Assembly: GCF_000612665.1 (NCBI RefSeq)
Contig: NZ_HG942018.1
Coordinates: 1-48,189, forward strand
Origin: Neobacillus dielmonensis
GTDB lineage: Bacteria; Bacillota; Bacilli; Bacillales; Cytobacillaceae
Length of the DNA: 48,189 nucleotides
Direction of reading: 5' to 3'
Both the position numbers and the translations under genes were made by a program. Positions 1 through 11,603 of this stretch are shown in pieces; positions within the stretch are counted from its first letter, which is position 1, and the number at the start of each line of letters is the position of its first letter. Under the pieces are notes generated by a model, which had not been told where the DNA came from, ran no database searches, and was given only the letters and a program-made list of their open reading frames with translations.

Positions 1-105
1 TCACCCCCTCCTACTCGATATACCAAAGGGGAACTGAACTCATGGGCTTTTTGAAAAAATCCTGCCATAAATATTCGTGGTCTTCCTATTATTGCGAATG
101 AATGA

Positions 106-504
<399 letters not shown>

Positions 505-540
505 TATCCGTTATCTTGACGGTAATATAGAATAGCGAGT

Positions 541-1557
541 GTGATTAGTTTGGCAAAAACATGGGATCAACTAGATGAGCTGCAGCCAGCCGTATTAAGA
601 ATGATCAAAAACAGCCTGGTCAAAAATCGAGTGGCCCATGCGTATCTGTTTGAGGGCATGAGAGGGACAGGGAAACGAGACATCGGTTTATTATTTACCA
701 AGGCTTTGTTTTGTGAATCGTTAATTGATGGCTATAAACCGTGTGAAAACTGTTACCAGTGCCGGCGAATTAATAATGGAAACCATCCTGATGTCCATCT
801 GGTTGAACCGGATGGACTCTCAATTAAAGTTGACCAAATTCGCGAACTGCAAGCAGAGTTTTCTAAAAAAGCGGTAGAGTCCATGACAAAGGTTTATCTG
901 CTTATTTCTGCAGATAAAATGAGTGTTAGTGCCTCTAATAGTTTGCTAAAGTTTTTAGAAGAACCTGGTCCGGGAACGACAGCGTTTCTTCTAACAGAAC
1001 AGCCGCAGCAAATTTTGCCTACCATTTTGTCAAGATGCCAAGTATTAACCTTCCAGCCGTTATCGCCACAAGTGTTAATAAAACAGCTTGAAGAAAATGG
1101 GGTTAACTCGCAAAAGGCTCCACTCTTAGCTCAGTTGACTAACAGTTTGGATGAAGCCCTCGAGTTAAATGGCGATGAATGGTTTGCACAAGCCCAAAAA
1201 ATAGTGGTAAAATTATTTGAGGTGTTGGGTAAAAGCCAGTTAGAAGCACTTGTTTCTTTGCAAAACGACTGGTTTCCTCACTTTAAAGAAAAAGAACAAA
1301 TACAACGTGGTTTAGATTTATTACTTCTTTTCTTTAAGGATTTACTTTATATACAATTAGATAAGCAAGAGCAAATTGTGTTCAGGGGAGAGCTTGGCCG
1401 CCTGCAGCAGTTTGCACTGAAGACATCCGGGCGGCGCTTATCAAATCAAATGTCAGCTATTCTTGCCGCCAAGAAGAAGCTTTCAGCGAATATGAATCCT
1501 CAGCTGATGATGGAACAGCTTGTGTTAAAATTGCAGGAGGGATCTTCTTTTGTATGA
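541..1557 (+). CDS. holB: DNA polymerase III delta-prime subunit (clamp loader)
   Basis: Subunit of the clamp-loader complex that opens the sliding clamp and places it on primed DNA at the replication fork. The 338-residue protein has the AAA+ N-terminal region with a P-loop-like GTGK at about 42-45, a zinc-binding cysteine set (C58, C68, C71, C74), and the delta-prime signature SLLKFLEEPG followed by SRCQ. The length matches B. subtilis HolB (about 329). The start is uncertain: GTG 541 has no clear Shine-Dalgarno, while TTG 550 would follow a weak GTGATT. The gene overlaps ricT by 8 bases, implying co-transcription and translational coupling. Confidence 0.93.
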   Translation: MISLAKTWDQLDELQPAVLRMIKNSLVKNRVAHAYLFEGMRGTGKRDIGLLFTKALFCESLIDGYKPCENCYQCRRINNGNHPDVHLVEPDGLSIKVDQIRELQAEFSKKAVESMTKVYLLISADKMSVSASNSLLKFLEEPGPGTTAFLLTEQPQQILPTILSRCQVLTFQPLSPQVLIKQLEENGVNSQKAPLLAQLTNSLDEALELNGDEWFAQAQKIVVKLFEVLGKSQLEALVSLQNDWFPHFKEKEQIQRGLDLLLLFFKDLLYIQLDKQEQIVFRGELGRLQQFALKTSGRRLSNQMSAILAAKKKLSANMNPQLMMEQLVLKLQEGSSFV

Positions 1558-2374
1558 TGTTATAGGAGTACGCTTTAAAAAAGCGGGAAAAATTTATTAC
1601 TTTGATCCTGGAGACCTGCCAATTCAAAAAGACGACTTCGTAATTGTCGAAACAGTCCGCGGAGTGGAATACGGTAAGGCAGTCATTGCCCGTAAACAGG
1701 TTGAGGAACATGATGTCGTCCTGCCATTGAAAAAGGTAGTGAGAATTGCAGATCAGAAGGATCGTATGATTGTCGAAGAAAATAAGCTTGCTGCACAAGA
1801 AGCTTATGAGGTTTGCAATGAAAAAGTGATCGAGCATCAACTGGATATGAAACTGGTGGATGTTGAATATACATTTGACAGAAATAAAATTATTTTTTAC
1901 TTCACGGCTGATGGAAGAGTTGATTTCCGTGAGCTTGTAAAGGATTTGGCAGCGATTTTCCGCACCCGGATTGAATTGCGTCAAATCGGAGTTCGTGATG
2001 AGGCAAAAATGCTTGGCGGAATTGGACCTTGTGGAAGAATGCTGTGCTGTTCAACTTTCTTAGGGGATTTTGACCCGGTATCGATTAAGATGGCAAAGGA
2101 CCAAAACTTATCATTAAATCCAACCAAAATATCTGGATTATGCGGCAGATTGATGTGCTGTTTAAAATATGAAAATGATGAATATGAAACAGCAAAAGAG
2201 CAGCTGCCAGATCTTGGGGAAAAAATTGAGACCCCCCATGGAGTGGGTAAAGTGGTAGGCTTAAATATACTCGAGCGGGTGCTTCAGGTTGAATTAATGG
2301 ACCATGACAGAGTCCTGGAGTACACATTGGATGAAATAAAAGAAGGTGCCTTTTCAATACAATCCACAGATTAA
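1550..2374 (+). CDS. ricT: Ric complex subunit RicT (YaaT, PSP1 domain)
   Basis: Member of the RicA-RicF-RicT (YmcA-YlbF-YaaT) complex, which in B. subtilis carries iron-sulfur clusters, works with RNase Y in mRNA maturation and promotes biofilm formation, competence and sporulation. The 274 residues are almost collinear with YaaT. The diagnostic cysteine groups GPCGRMLCC and GLCGRLMCC in the central PSP1 region are intact and are the likely cluster ligands. A TTG start at 1550 is preceded by AGGAGGG at good spacing. It overlaps the end of holB and is followed 13 bases later by yabA. Confidence 0.93.
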   Translation: MYDVIGVRFKKAGKIYYFDPGDLPIQKDDFVIVETVRGVEYGKAVIARKQVEEHDVVLPLKKVVRIADQKDRMIVEENKLAAQEAYEVCNEKVIEHQLDMKLVDVEYTFDRNKIIFYFTADGRVDFRELVKDLAAIFRTRIELRQIGVRDEAKMLGGIGPCGRMLCCSTFLGDFDPVSIKMAKDQNLSLNPTKISGLCGRLMCCLKYENDEYETAKEQLPDLGEKIETPHGVGKVVGLNILERVLQVELMDHDRVLEYTLDEIKEGAFSIQSTD

Positions 2375-2387
2375 TGAGGTGGAAGAA

Positions 2388-2759
2388 GTGGATAAAAAAG
2401 AGATATTTGAATCAGTAAGTAATATGGAGACACAAATTGGCCATCTTTACCAGCAGCTTGGAGAATTAAAGGAGCATTTAGCTGAAATACTAGAAGAGAA
2501 CCATGCTCTTAAACTTGAGAATGAACATCTAAGGCGCCGTTTAAATGTAACTCCAGATTTAAAAATCAAGGAAGCTTATTTAAAAAAAAGGGAAGCTGAG
2601 AATGAAGGTCCGAGTGCAAAGCCTTTTGATGTAGGGGAAGGCTATGATAATCTTGCCCGGCTTTACCATGAAGGGTTTCATATTTGCAACCTTCACTTTG
2701 GCAGCTTGCGTAAAGATGGCGACTGTTTATTCTGCCTTTCGTTTCTAAATAAGAAGTAA
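2388..2759 (+). CDS. yabA: Replication initiation control protein YabA
   Basis: Negative regulator of replication initiation that tethers DnaA to the sliding clamp DnaN. The 123-residue protein has an N-terminal helical heptad region (about 1-55) for oligomerisation. Its C-terminal zinc-binding domain shows the ligand set H98, C100, C113, C116. The length is close to B. subtilis YabA (119). GTG 2388 is chosen because MDKKE matches the family start and GAGGTGG lies 5 bases upstream. The reading frame stays open upstream to 2346 inside ricT, but that extension is not family-like. An intrinsic terminator follows. Confidence 0.94.
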   Translation: MDKKEIFESVSNMETQIGHLYQQLGELKEHLAEILEENHALKLENEHLRRRLNVTPDLKIKEAYLKKREAENEGPSAKPFDVGEGYDNLARLYHEGFHICNLHFGSLRKDGDCLFCLSFLNKK

Positions 2760-2764
2760 TTTTA

Positions 2765-2790
2765 AGAGGCTGACGTGCATCAGCCTCTAT
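2765..2790 (+). terminator. Intrinsic terminator after yabA
   Basis: Nine-base-pair stem AGAGGCTGA / TCAGCCTCT (2765-2773 with 2780-2788), 6-base loop, followed by a short ATTTTC tail. Confidence 0.75.
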
Positions 2791-2825
2791 TTTCATACAT
2801 ATTGATTGAGAAGGATTGATCGAGA

Positions 2826-3566
2826 GTGGTACAGTTGAGGGACGATGAACGTCTTGATTATTTATTAGCTGAGAATTTGCGGATTATTCAGAGTCCGTCT
2901 GTGTTTGCTTTTTCACTCGATGCTGTTCTTTTAGCAAGATTTGTCTATGTGCCGATCCAAAAAGGAAACTTGATTGACCTATGCAGTGGAAATGGTGTTA
3001 TCCCACTATTTTTGAGTGCCAGAACCAAAGGGAATATTACTGGGGTTGAAATTCAAGAACGGCTTTATGATATGGCTATTAGGAGCATTCAATACAATGG
3101 GCTCGAGAATCGTCTGAAGATGATTCATGGAGATATTAAAGAAATGCCCAAACAGTTGGGATATGGCAAATTTGATGTGGTTACTTGTAATCCGCCTTAT
3201 TTTACGACTCCGCCGGAGGGAACCGTTAATCCGAATGAACATCTAGCAATCGCCCGTCATGAAATTCTTTGTACATTGGAAGATACGGTAAAGGCATCAA
3301 GTGATCTGGCCAAACAAGGCGGGAAGGTTGCATTTGTCCACCGGCCAGGCAGATTATTAGATATTGTTACATTGATGCGAAAATATCGACTCGAGCCCAA
3401 GCGAATCCAACTGGTTTATCCTAAACAGGGCAAGGAAGCAAACACGTTATTAGTGGAAGCAATTAAGGATGGAAGTCCTGATTTGAAAATTCTCCCTTCA
3501 CTTGTAGTTTATCAGGAGAATGATGAATATACCAAAGAAATAAGAGAGATTTTATATGGAGAATGA
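2826..3566 (+). CDS. yabB: tRNA1(Val) (adenine-N6)-methyltransferase family protein YabB
   Basis: SAM-dependent methyltransferase of the TrmN6/YfiC family, expected to methylate A37 of tRNA-Val; the substrate is inferred from family membership. The SAM-binding motif [14 protein letters not shown] lies near residue 57. The catalytic motif NPPY, typical of N6-adenine methyltransferases, lies near residue 127. The 246 residues match B. subtilis YabB throughout. GTG 2826 follows AAGGAT with 9-base spacing. It overlaps yazA by 11 bases and forms a run with yazA and rsmI. Confidence 0.9.
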   Translation: MVQLRDDERLDYLLAENLRIIQSPSVFAFSLDAVLLARFVYVPIQKGNLIDLCSGNGVIPLFLSARTKGNITGVEIQERLYDMAIRSIQYNGLENRLKMIHGDIKEMPKQLGYGKFDVVTCNPPYFTTPPEGTVNPNEHLAIARHEILCTLEDTVKASSDLAKQGGKVAFVHRPGRLLDIVTLMRKYRLEPKRIQLVYPKQGKEANTLLVEAIKDGSPDLKILPSLVVYQENDEYTKEIREILYGE

Positions 3567-3843
3567 AGAACACTTTTTTTATGTACTTACCTGTAAAGAT
3601 GGAAGTCTTTATGGCGGATATACAAATAATTTAGAGAGGCGCATTCGGCTGCATAATGAAGGAAAAGGGGCCAAGTATACAAGAGGACGCGGCCCGGTAA
3701 CACTCACCTTCTACAAGCGTTATAATCAAAAAAGCGAGGCCTTGAAAGCCGAATATCACTTTAAACGGCTGCCGCGCAAAAAGAAGCTAGAGTTTTTAAG
3801 TAGGGAATCGGGTGATGATAATGCACAAGCAGAAAAGCTTTGA
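3556..3843 (+). CDS. yazA: GIY-YIG domain protein YazA (UPF0213)
   Basis: Small single-domain GIY-YIG protein of the UPF0213 family (95 residues). The domain begins at about residue 8 with [17 protein letters not shown], where the GIY and YIG elements are YVL and YGG. A conserved arginine pair (LERRIRLH) follows, with a basic helical C-terminus. The fold is that of nucleases and strand-exchange enzymes, but the cellular role of YazA is unknown. The ATG overlaps yabB, and the gene's end overlaps the rsmI start by 23 bases, so expression is probably coupled. Confidence 0.88.
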   Translation: MENEEHFFYVLTCKDGSLYGGYTNNLERRIRLHNEGKGAKYTRGRGPVTLTFYKRYNQKSEALKAEYHFKRLPRKKKLEFLSRESGDDNAQAEKL

Positions 3844-4693
3844 TAATGAAGATGGTAAAGGAATTTTATATCTCGTTCCCACACCAATTGGCAATCTGGA
3901 AGATATGACGTTTCGGGCGATCAACATTCTGAAGCAGGCAGCCTTGATTGCTGCGGAAGATACGAGAAACACCAGAAAACTGCTGAATTACTTTGAAATT
4001 GATACTCCCCTTGTCAGTTATCATGAGCATAATAAGGAATCAAGCGGAGCAAAACTAATTGAGAAATTAAGGGAAGGGCAGCATATTGCATTGGTAAGTG
4101 ATGCAGGTATGCCGGCTATTTCCGACCCCGGGTATGAGTTGGTCACTCTAGCAGTCAATGAGGGATTAACGGTGGTGCCGCTGCCTGGAGCTAATGCGGC
4201 GCTTACGGCCTTAATTGCTTCAGGCCTCAAATGTCAGCCCTTTTACTTTTATGGATTTCTCAACCGAAATAAAAAGGAAAAACGGCATGAATTGGAAGAA
4301 TTGAAACATCAGGAAGCAACATTAATCTTTTACGAATCGCCACACCGATTAAAGGAAACATTGGCACTGTTACTTGAAGTATTGGGCTCCAGACAAATCG
4401 TGATTTGTCGGGAACTGACTAAGCGATTTGAAGAATTTATCAGGGGAAGCCTCGAGGAAATTTGGGCTTGGGCGAACCAAGATGAAATTCGTGGAGAGTT
4501 TGTGTTAATTGTAGAAGGCAGCAAGGAGCCTGCGGTACAAGAATCAGCCTGGTGGGATAAGCTCACCGTAGTGGAACATGTGGACCATTATATTTCTGTC
4601 AAAAATATGTCTTCAAAGGATGCTGTTAAGCAAACCGCTAAAGACCGCGGCATGAACAAACGGGATGTTTATCAGGCTTATCATGTCGAATAG
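3821..4693 (+). CDS. rsmI: 16S rRNA (cytidine1402-2'-O)-methyltransferase RsmI
   Basis: Tetrapyrrole-methylase-fold enzyme that 2'-O-methylates C1402 in the decoding centre of 16S rRNA. Family marks are LVPTPIGNLEDMTFRA near the N-terminus, AAEDTRNTRKLL, SDAGMPAISDPG, and PLPGANAALTALIASGL, together forming the SAM-binding cleft. The 290 residues match the family. The upstream in-frame codons GTG 3812 and ATG 3815 are alternatives; ATG 3821 is favoured because GGTGAT at 3811-3816 pairs with the 16S tail at ideal spacing. It ends against a hairpin shared with convergent abrB. Confidence 0.92.
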   Translation: MHKQKSFDNEDGKGILYLVPTPIGNLEDMTFRAINILKQAALIAAEDTRNTRKLLNYFEIDTPLVSYHEHNKESSGAKLIEKLREGQHIALVSDAGMPAISDPGYELVTLAVNEGLTVVPLPGANAALTALIASGLKCQPFYFYGFLNRNKKEKRHELEELKHQEATLIFYESPHRLKETLALLLEVLGSRQIVICRELTKRFEEFIRGSLEEIWAWANQDEIRGEFVLIVEGSKEPAVQESAWWDKLTVVEHVDHYISVKNMSSKDAVKQTAKDRGMNKRDVYQAYHVE

Positions 4694-4702
4694 AGCAAAC
4701 AA

Positions 4703-4728
4703 AAAGGCTCCAGAAAACTGGAGCCTTT
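4703..4728. terminator. Bidirectional terminator between rsmI and abrB
   Basis: Eleven-base-pair stem AAAGGCTCCAG / CTGGAGCCTTT (4703-4713 with 4718-4728) with an AAAA loop. On the minus strand the stem is followed by a run of T, giving a good terminator for abrB. On the plus strand the T tract is shorter. Confidence 0.8.
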
Positions 4729-4744
4729 GCTAAAAACCAGGTTC

Positions 4745-5026
4745 TTATTTTGCAACAAACTGGCTTTGGATTTCTTTTAATAGGATTTCTGCACCTTCAC
4801 GGCTTAGAATTAACTTGCCGCCTGCTAGGCTCAAATTGTCATCAGACACTTCACCAGTGATGGCACAAGTCATGTTTGGCTTATATTTTTTTAGGATGAT
4901 GCGGTCGTCGTCCACATAGATTTCAAGTGCATCCTTTTCAGCAATACCAAGTGTACGTCTTAATTCAATCGGAATAACCACACGGCCTAATTCATCAACT
5001 TTACGAACAATACCAGTAGATTTCAT
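4745..5026 (-). CDS. abrB: Transition-state regulator AbrB
   Basis: DNA-binding global repressor of post-exponential genes. The swapped-hairpin AbrB domain occupies about residues 1-50 (MKSTGIVRKVDELGRVVIP), with a C-terminal multimerisation region including the cysteine in NMTCAITGEV. The 93 residues are nearly identical to B. subtilis AbrB over the DNA-binding part. The minus-strand ATG is preceded by AGGAGC. It is the only minus-strand gene in the window. Tandem Spo0A boxes and a sigma-A promoter upstream predict repression by phosphorylated Spo0A. Confidence 0.97.
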   Translation of the reverse strand: MKSTGIVRKVDELGRVVIPIELRRTLGIAEKDALEIYVDDDRIILKKYKPNMTCAITGEVSDDNLSLAGGKLILSREGAEILLKEIQSQFVAK

Positions 5027-5074
5027 ATTTATTAGCTCCTCTCACTATTAAACCAATATTTTTATATTTATAGA

Positions 5075-5091
5075 TTCGTCATTATTCGACA
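5075..5091 (-). promoter_or_regulatory. Tandem Spo0A boxes of abrB
   Basis: Read on the minus strand, TGTCGAA (5091-5085) and TGACGAA (5081-5075) are two 0A boxes exactly 10 bp apart, just downstream of the abrB promoter. This matches the known Spo0A operator layout of B. subtilis abrB, where Spo0A-P represses. Confidence 0.88.
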
Positions 5092-5106
5092 AATTTTATA
5101 TGTCTA

Positions 5107-5135
5107 ATAATACCAGCCATTCCCATATTCGTCAA
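5107..5135 (-). promoter_or_regulatory. Sigma-A promoter of abrB
   Basis: Minus-strand TTGACG (5135-5130), 17-base spacer, TATTAT (5112-5107). The transcript would start just before the 0A boxes. Confidence 0.85.
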
Positions 5136-5214
5136 TTATTTTATTTTGAAATATTAGGGAAAAATTATCAAATTTGTCTAAATTGTTGTATTTCTAAGGT
5201 TTGATTTCTAGGCA

Positions 5215-5242
5215 TTTACAAATATTAGGTTTATAATATTAT
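5215..5242 (+). promoter_or_regulatory. Possible sigma-A promoter, divergent from abrB
   Basis: TTTACA (5215-5220), 16-base spacer, TATTAT (5237-5242), each 5 of 6 to consensus. An overlapping TATAAT (5232-5237) has no partner at good spacing. Transcription would run through 0A-like boxes at 5280-5296 into a terminator at about 5371. Confidence 0.5.
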
Positions 5243-5279
5243 TGTGATGCTAACAGGTAAAATACTGCAATCGAAATAA

Positions 5280-5296
5280 TTCGACAAAATTCAACA
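5280..5296 (+). promoter_or_regulatory. Second pair of Spo0A-box-like sequences
   Basis: TTCGACA (5280-5286) is an exact 0A box in reverse orientation. TTCAACA (5290-5296) differs by one base and lies exactly 10 bp further on, the same phasing as in the abrB operator. Confidence 0.5.
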
Positions 5297-5327
5297 AAAC
5301 TTGTAATCTCGTACAAAAAAATGTTCG

Positions 5328-5371
5328 AAGGATTGAGCTTTTTTATGACTGTACCGCATCCTTTTTTTTTT
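5328..5371 (+). terminator. Terminator-like hairpin in the abrB-metS gap
   Basis: AAGGAT (5328-5333) pairs with ATCCTT (5358-5363) across a large loop, followed by a run of ten T (5362-5371). The short stem makes the call uncertain. Confidence 0.45.
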
Positions 5372-5405
5372 AAAAGGCTCTGTTAGCCTTAAAAAATACG
5401 CTTTG

Positions 5406-5434
5406 TTGCACAATTTCATATTTTTCGGTATATT
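5406..5434 (+). promoter_or_regulatory. Sigma-A promoter of metS
   Basis: TTGCAC (5406-5411), 17-base spacer, TATATT (5429-5434), about 70 bases before the metS start and downstream of the T10 terminator-like element. Confidence 0.6.
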
Positions 5435-5486
5435 TTTGATGATATAGATGGGGAAAAACAGGCAATAATGAATAGATGGATTGTGA

Positions 5487-7463
<1,977 letters not shown>

Positions 7464-7477
7464 AAAAGTCTCATGAC

Positions 7478-7516
7478 AAAAAGCTCCAACGCCTACTATG
7501 GTGCTGGAGCTTTTTC
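7478..7516 (+). terminator. Intrinsic terminator after metS
   Basis: Stem AAAAAGCTCCA / TGGAGCTTTTT (7478-7488 with 7505-7515) with inner pairing in the loop and a 3' T run. Confidence 0.9.
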
Positions 7517-7530
7517 TCTCACATGGTAAA

Positions 7531-7546
7531 TGTTTCACGTGAAACA
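7531..7546. other. parS: parS centromere site
   Basis: TGTTTCACGTGAAACA is a perfect 16-bp palindrome and an exact match to the Bacillus parS consensus (TGTTNCACGTGAAACA). ParB (Spo0J) binds it, spreads, and loads SMC for origin segregation. It is intergenic between the metS terminator and yabD, in an origin-proximal region where such sites cluster. Confidence 0.95.
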
Positions 7547-7691
7547 ATTTTCGCTATTATTAGACACTTCTATAGAGTTTTGTTGAAAAAGATATACCTA
7601 TGTTAGCAAAATGTAAAACGGACGAAATATGTCATAATATTGGTAATTGGTTTGTAATTTTTGACATCAAAATAAAAAGGAGATTTACTTT

Positions 7692-8459
7692 ATGCTATTT
7701 GACACCCATGCCCATTTAAATGACGAACAATTTAATGAGGATTTACAAGAAGTGATTGAAAGAATGCAAGAACAAGGGGTTTCCAATGTTGTGGTAGTTG
7801 GATTTGACCGTCCTACGATTAGAAGAGCGATGGAGTTAACGGAACAATATGATTTCATTTATGCCTGCGTAGGCTGGCACCCTGTAGATGCTATTGATAT
7901 GACGGAGGAAGACTTGAAATGGATTGAAGAATTGTCTGCCCACCCCAAAGTAGTTGCGATAGGGGAAATGGGGCTTGATTACCACTGGGATAAGTCCCCG
8001 AAGGACATCCAAAAGGATGTTTTTCGTAAACAAATCAGGCTGGCCAAAAAGGTGAAGCTTCCGATTGTGATCCATAACCGAGAGGCTACTGCTGATATTG
8101 TGGAAATCCTCAAGCAGGAAGGTGCAGAGGAAGTGGGGGGGATTATGCATTGTTTTAGCGGCAGTCCTGAAACGGCCAAGGAATGCATCAACATGAACTT
8201 TTACATTTCGCTGGGCGGACCAGTTACGTTTAAAAATGCAAAAAAACCAAAGGATGTTGCAGCTGAAGTGCCTTTAGAGAAGCTACTAATCGAAACTGAC
8301 TGCCCCTATTTGGCTCCGCATCCTTACCGAGGTAAAAGAAATGAACCGGGTTTTGTGAAGCTGGTTGCCGAACAAATTGCCGAAATAAAGGGGTTGACAT
8401 ATGAGGAGGTAGCTGAGGCTACGACACAAAATGCTAAAAAACTATTCGGCATCATTTGA
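7692..8459 (+). CDS. yabD: TatD family metal-dependent hydrolase YabD
   Basis: TIM-barrel metal-dependent hydrolase of the TatD DNase family; 3'-to-5' nuclease activity is known for relatives, but the substrate here is inferred. Metal-binding marks are FDTHAHLN (residues 3-10), the glutamate in AIGEMGLDYHW (about 92), IVIHNREA, MHCFSGS, and the aspartate in LLIETDCPYLAPHPYRG (about 203-219). The 255 residues match the family. AAGGAG lies at good distance before ATG 7692. A parS site lies 145 bases upstream. Confidence 0.92.
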   Translation: MLFDTHAHLNDEQFNEDLQEVIERMQEQGVSNVVVVGFDRPTIRRAMELTEQYDFIYACVGWHPVDAIDMTEEDLKWIEELSAHPKVVAIGEMGLDYHWDKSPKDIQKDVFRKQIRLAKKVKLPIVIHNREATADIVEILKQEGAEEVGGIMHCFSGSPETAKECINMNFYISLGGPVTFKNAKKPKDVAAEVPLEKLLIETDCPYLAPHPYRGKRNEPGFVKLVAEQIAEIKGLTYEEVAEATTQNAKKLFGII

Positions 8460-8480
8460 TAAAGGATTTTGTCGAAAGGG

Positions 8481-8503
8481 TAGGAAGCTTGTCCTAATTT
8501 TTT
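8481..8503 (+). terminator. Weak terminator after yabD
   Basis: Five-base-pair stem TAGGA / TCCTA (8481-8485 with 8492-8496) followed by A and six T. Confidence 0.45.
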
Positions 8504-8568
8504 CTGAAAACAAAAAGTTCTACACGTCTCCTTTTCAACATAGGATGACCATGTCGAGAAGTTTTCCT

Positions 8569-8596
8569 TTGCAAGTGTCCCAGTATTATGCATAAT
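8569..8596 (+). promoter_or_regulatory. Possible sigma-A promoter of yabE
   Basis: TTGCAA (8569-8574), 16-base spacer, CATAAT (8591-8596). This predicts a leader of about 95 bases before the annotated start. Confidence 0.45.
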
Positions 8597-8696
8597 TAGT
8601 AATACGTTCACAGGATAGGCAAAGGCTGGCAGCCGACAGCAGGGTTTTTCTAAATCTCTCCAAGAAAAGGAGGCGTTTTTCATCGTATTCAAACAC

Positions 8697-9878
8697 ATGA
8701 AAAACCTGCTTCAGTCTTTGAACGGAAGGAGCTTAACCATTGTTTTTACTAGTTTCATAGTGATGCTGACTACCCTGGGGACTTTATTTTATGAAAGTTC
8801 CAAGAAAACGGTTGCAGTTACTTTGAATGATAAGGACATGGTTGTCAAAACACATGCAGATACCATTAAGGAATTGTTGGAAGAAGAGCTGGGTGTTTCC
8901 CTTCAATCAAAAGACTACTTGTATCCGAAAGCAGCATCGAGGGTGAAGGACGATCTTCGAGTCGTATGGATGCAAGCCAAGCAGGTTACCATTGTCAAGG
9001 ACAACGAGAAAAAAACGATCTGGACAACAGCCAAAACGGTGGCTGAAGCATTACAAGAGCTGAACATCACAGTGAGTGACCATGACCAAGTCTCACCGAA
9101 ACCGCAAACGGCAATTCAAAACAAAATGACTATTGGTGTTAAGAAGGCACATCACCTTACACTAATTGACGGTGGGAAAGAGCAAGAAGTATGGTCCACT
9201 TCGACTACGGTCGTTGACTTTTTAACACATCAGGGCATTAAACTAAATGATTTGGACCGAGTTGAACCGTCATTGACAGAACCCATCACAATGAATGGTG
9301 TTGTTAACGTCATTCGCGTAGAAAAAGTCACCGATGTAGTGGAAGAACCTGTAGAATTTGCCGTGGTTACCAAAAAGGATGAAAGCCTGGAAAAAGGGAC
9401 AAAAAAGACGCTAACTCCAGGTAAACAAGGGCGTGTTTCGAGACAATATGAGGTTACCTTGGAAAACGGTCAAGAGGTAGAGAGAAAATTAGTGAATGAG
9501 CAAATGATTACAGCTAAACAAGACCAAGTTGTGGCTGTGGGCACCAAGGATTTAGCCGCACAGGTTTCTCGTGGAGCAGCGCCAACAGGGACGGATCTAT
9601 ATGTTTCGGCAACAGCTTATACAGCCAATTGTAATGGCTGCTCTGGAAGAACGGCAACCGGGCTTGACCTGCGAGCCAACCCGAATATGAAAGTAATCGC
9701 TGTGGACCCTAAAGTCATCCCGCTCGGAAGCAAAGTTTATGTAGAAGGCTATGGATACGCTGTAGCTGCCGATACCGGCGGAGCGATCAAAGGGTATAAG
9801 ATTGATGTTTTTGTGCCATCAAATGCAGAAGCTTATCGCTGGGGACGAAAGAAAGTAAAAATAACCATTTTGCAGTAA
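8697..9878 (+). CDS. yabE: Cell-wall protein YabE (DUF348, G5 and 3D domains)
   Basis: Envelope protein related to resuscitation-promoting and stationary-phase survival factors; probably a cell-wall hydrolase. A membrane anchor or signal segment (about 13-32) is followed by three DUF348 repeats (about 36-80, 97-140, 150-195). A G5 domain (about 205-285) and a C-terminal 3D domain (about 300-393) come next, the latter with the aspartates in AVDP, AADTG and IDVF. At 393 residues it is shorter than B. subtilis YabE (437), mainly in the linker before the 3D domain. ATG 8697 lies 23 bases from the only good Shine-Dalgarno (AGGAGG, 8668-8673), so the true start is doubtful. Confidence 0.88.
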   Translation: MKNLLQSLNGRSLTIVFTSFIVMLTTLGTLFYESSKKTVAVTLNDKDMVVKTHADTIKELLEEELGVSLQSKDYLYPKAASRVKDDLRVVWMQAKQVTIVKDNEKKTIWTTAKTVAEALQELNITVSDHDQVSPKPQTAIQNKMTIGVKKAHHLTLIDGGKEQEVWSTSTTVVDFLTHQGIKLNDLDRVEPSLTEPITMNGVVNVIRVEKVTDVVEEPVEFAVVTKKDESLEKGTKKTLTPGKQGRVSRQYEVTLENGQEVERKLVNEQMITAKQDQVVAVGTKDLAAQVSRGAAPTGTDLYVSATAYTANCNGCSGRTATGLDLRANPNMKVIAVDPKVIPLGSKVYVEGYGYAVAADTGGAIKGYKIDVFVPSNAEAYRWGRKKVKITILQ

Positions 9879-9887
9879 TATACGTGG

Positions 9888-9917
9888 ATGCAGAGGATAG
9901 GGGCCTCTGCATTTTTA
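9888..9917 (+). terminator. Intrinsic terminator after yabE
   Basis: Nine-base-pair stem ATGCAGAGG / CCTCTGCAT (9888-9896 with 9904-9912) followed by a T-rich tail. Confidence 0.9.
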
Positions 9918-10105
9918 CTTTTTTATGGTTTTTCATTATACTTAACAACGAATGTTCCTTAATCGGTTTATACTTTACTATATGAGGAATTTTAATAATA
10001 TAGACGATGGACATTACAGAAATGTTTCAGTTTTTTTCATTTTTATTTTAATTTTTAAATTTAGTACTATCCGCATCATGCTAAGGTACTCTCAGTGGAG
10101 GAAAT

Positions 10106-11560
<1,455 letters not shown>

Positions 11561-11603
11561 GGGGCGTAAGGCCTCATTCGACGGTTGCCGTACTTTCCTA
11601 TTC

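Larger units (their letters stand above)
5249..5371 (+). ncRNA. Predicted small RNA between abrB and metS
   Basis: This part of the 478-base abrB-metS gap lies between a candidate promoter (5215-5242) and a terminator-like hairpin with ten T (5328-5371). A separate metS promoter follows at 5406-5434, so this RNA need not be the metS leader. No reading frame with a Shine-Dalgarno is present; the only ATG frame (5322, 21 residues) lacks one. Two Spo0A-box-like sequences lie about 30-45 bases after the predicted start. The existence of the RNA is inference from these signals. Confidence 0.35.

Noticed and set aside
1..54. Open frame from the window edge ending in TGA at 52-54, encoding PPPTRYTKGELNSW-like residues
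   Set aside because: Only 17 codons are visible and I do not recognise a C-terminus. It may be the tail of an upstream gene but cannot be supported.
41..100. ATG-initiated 19-codon frame (MGFLKKSC...) before darA
   Set aside because: No ribosome site and no recognisable family; it overlaps the darA promoter region.
1457..1984. 175-residue minus-strand open frame
   Set aside because: Lies wholly across holB and ricT, which are clear family members; no ribosome site or recognisable domain.
5345..5365. T-box-like GTACCGCATCC before metS
   Set aside because: Shares only part of the T-box core AGGGTGGNACCGCG, with no preceding stem I or specifier loop arrangement.
8504..8528. ECF-like promoter (TGAAAAC ... 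CGTC) upstream of yabE
   Set aside because: The spacing is about 13 bases instead of 16 and the -35 is imperfect.
8600..8660. Possible riboswitch in the yabE leader (GGCAAAGGCTGGCAGCC segment)
   Set aside because: Does not fit the c-di-GMP or c-di-AMP aptamer patterns I know, and is too short.
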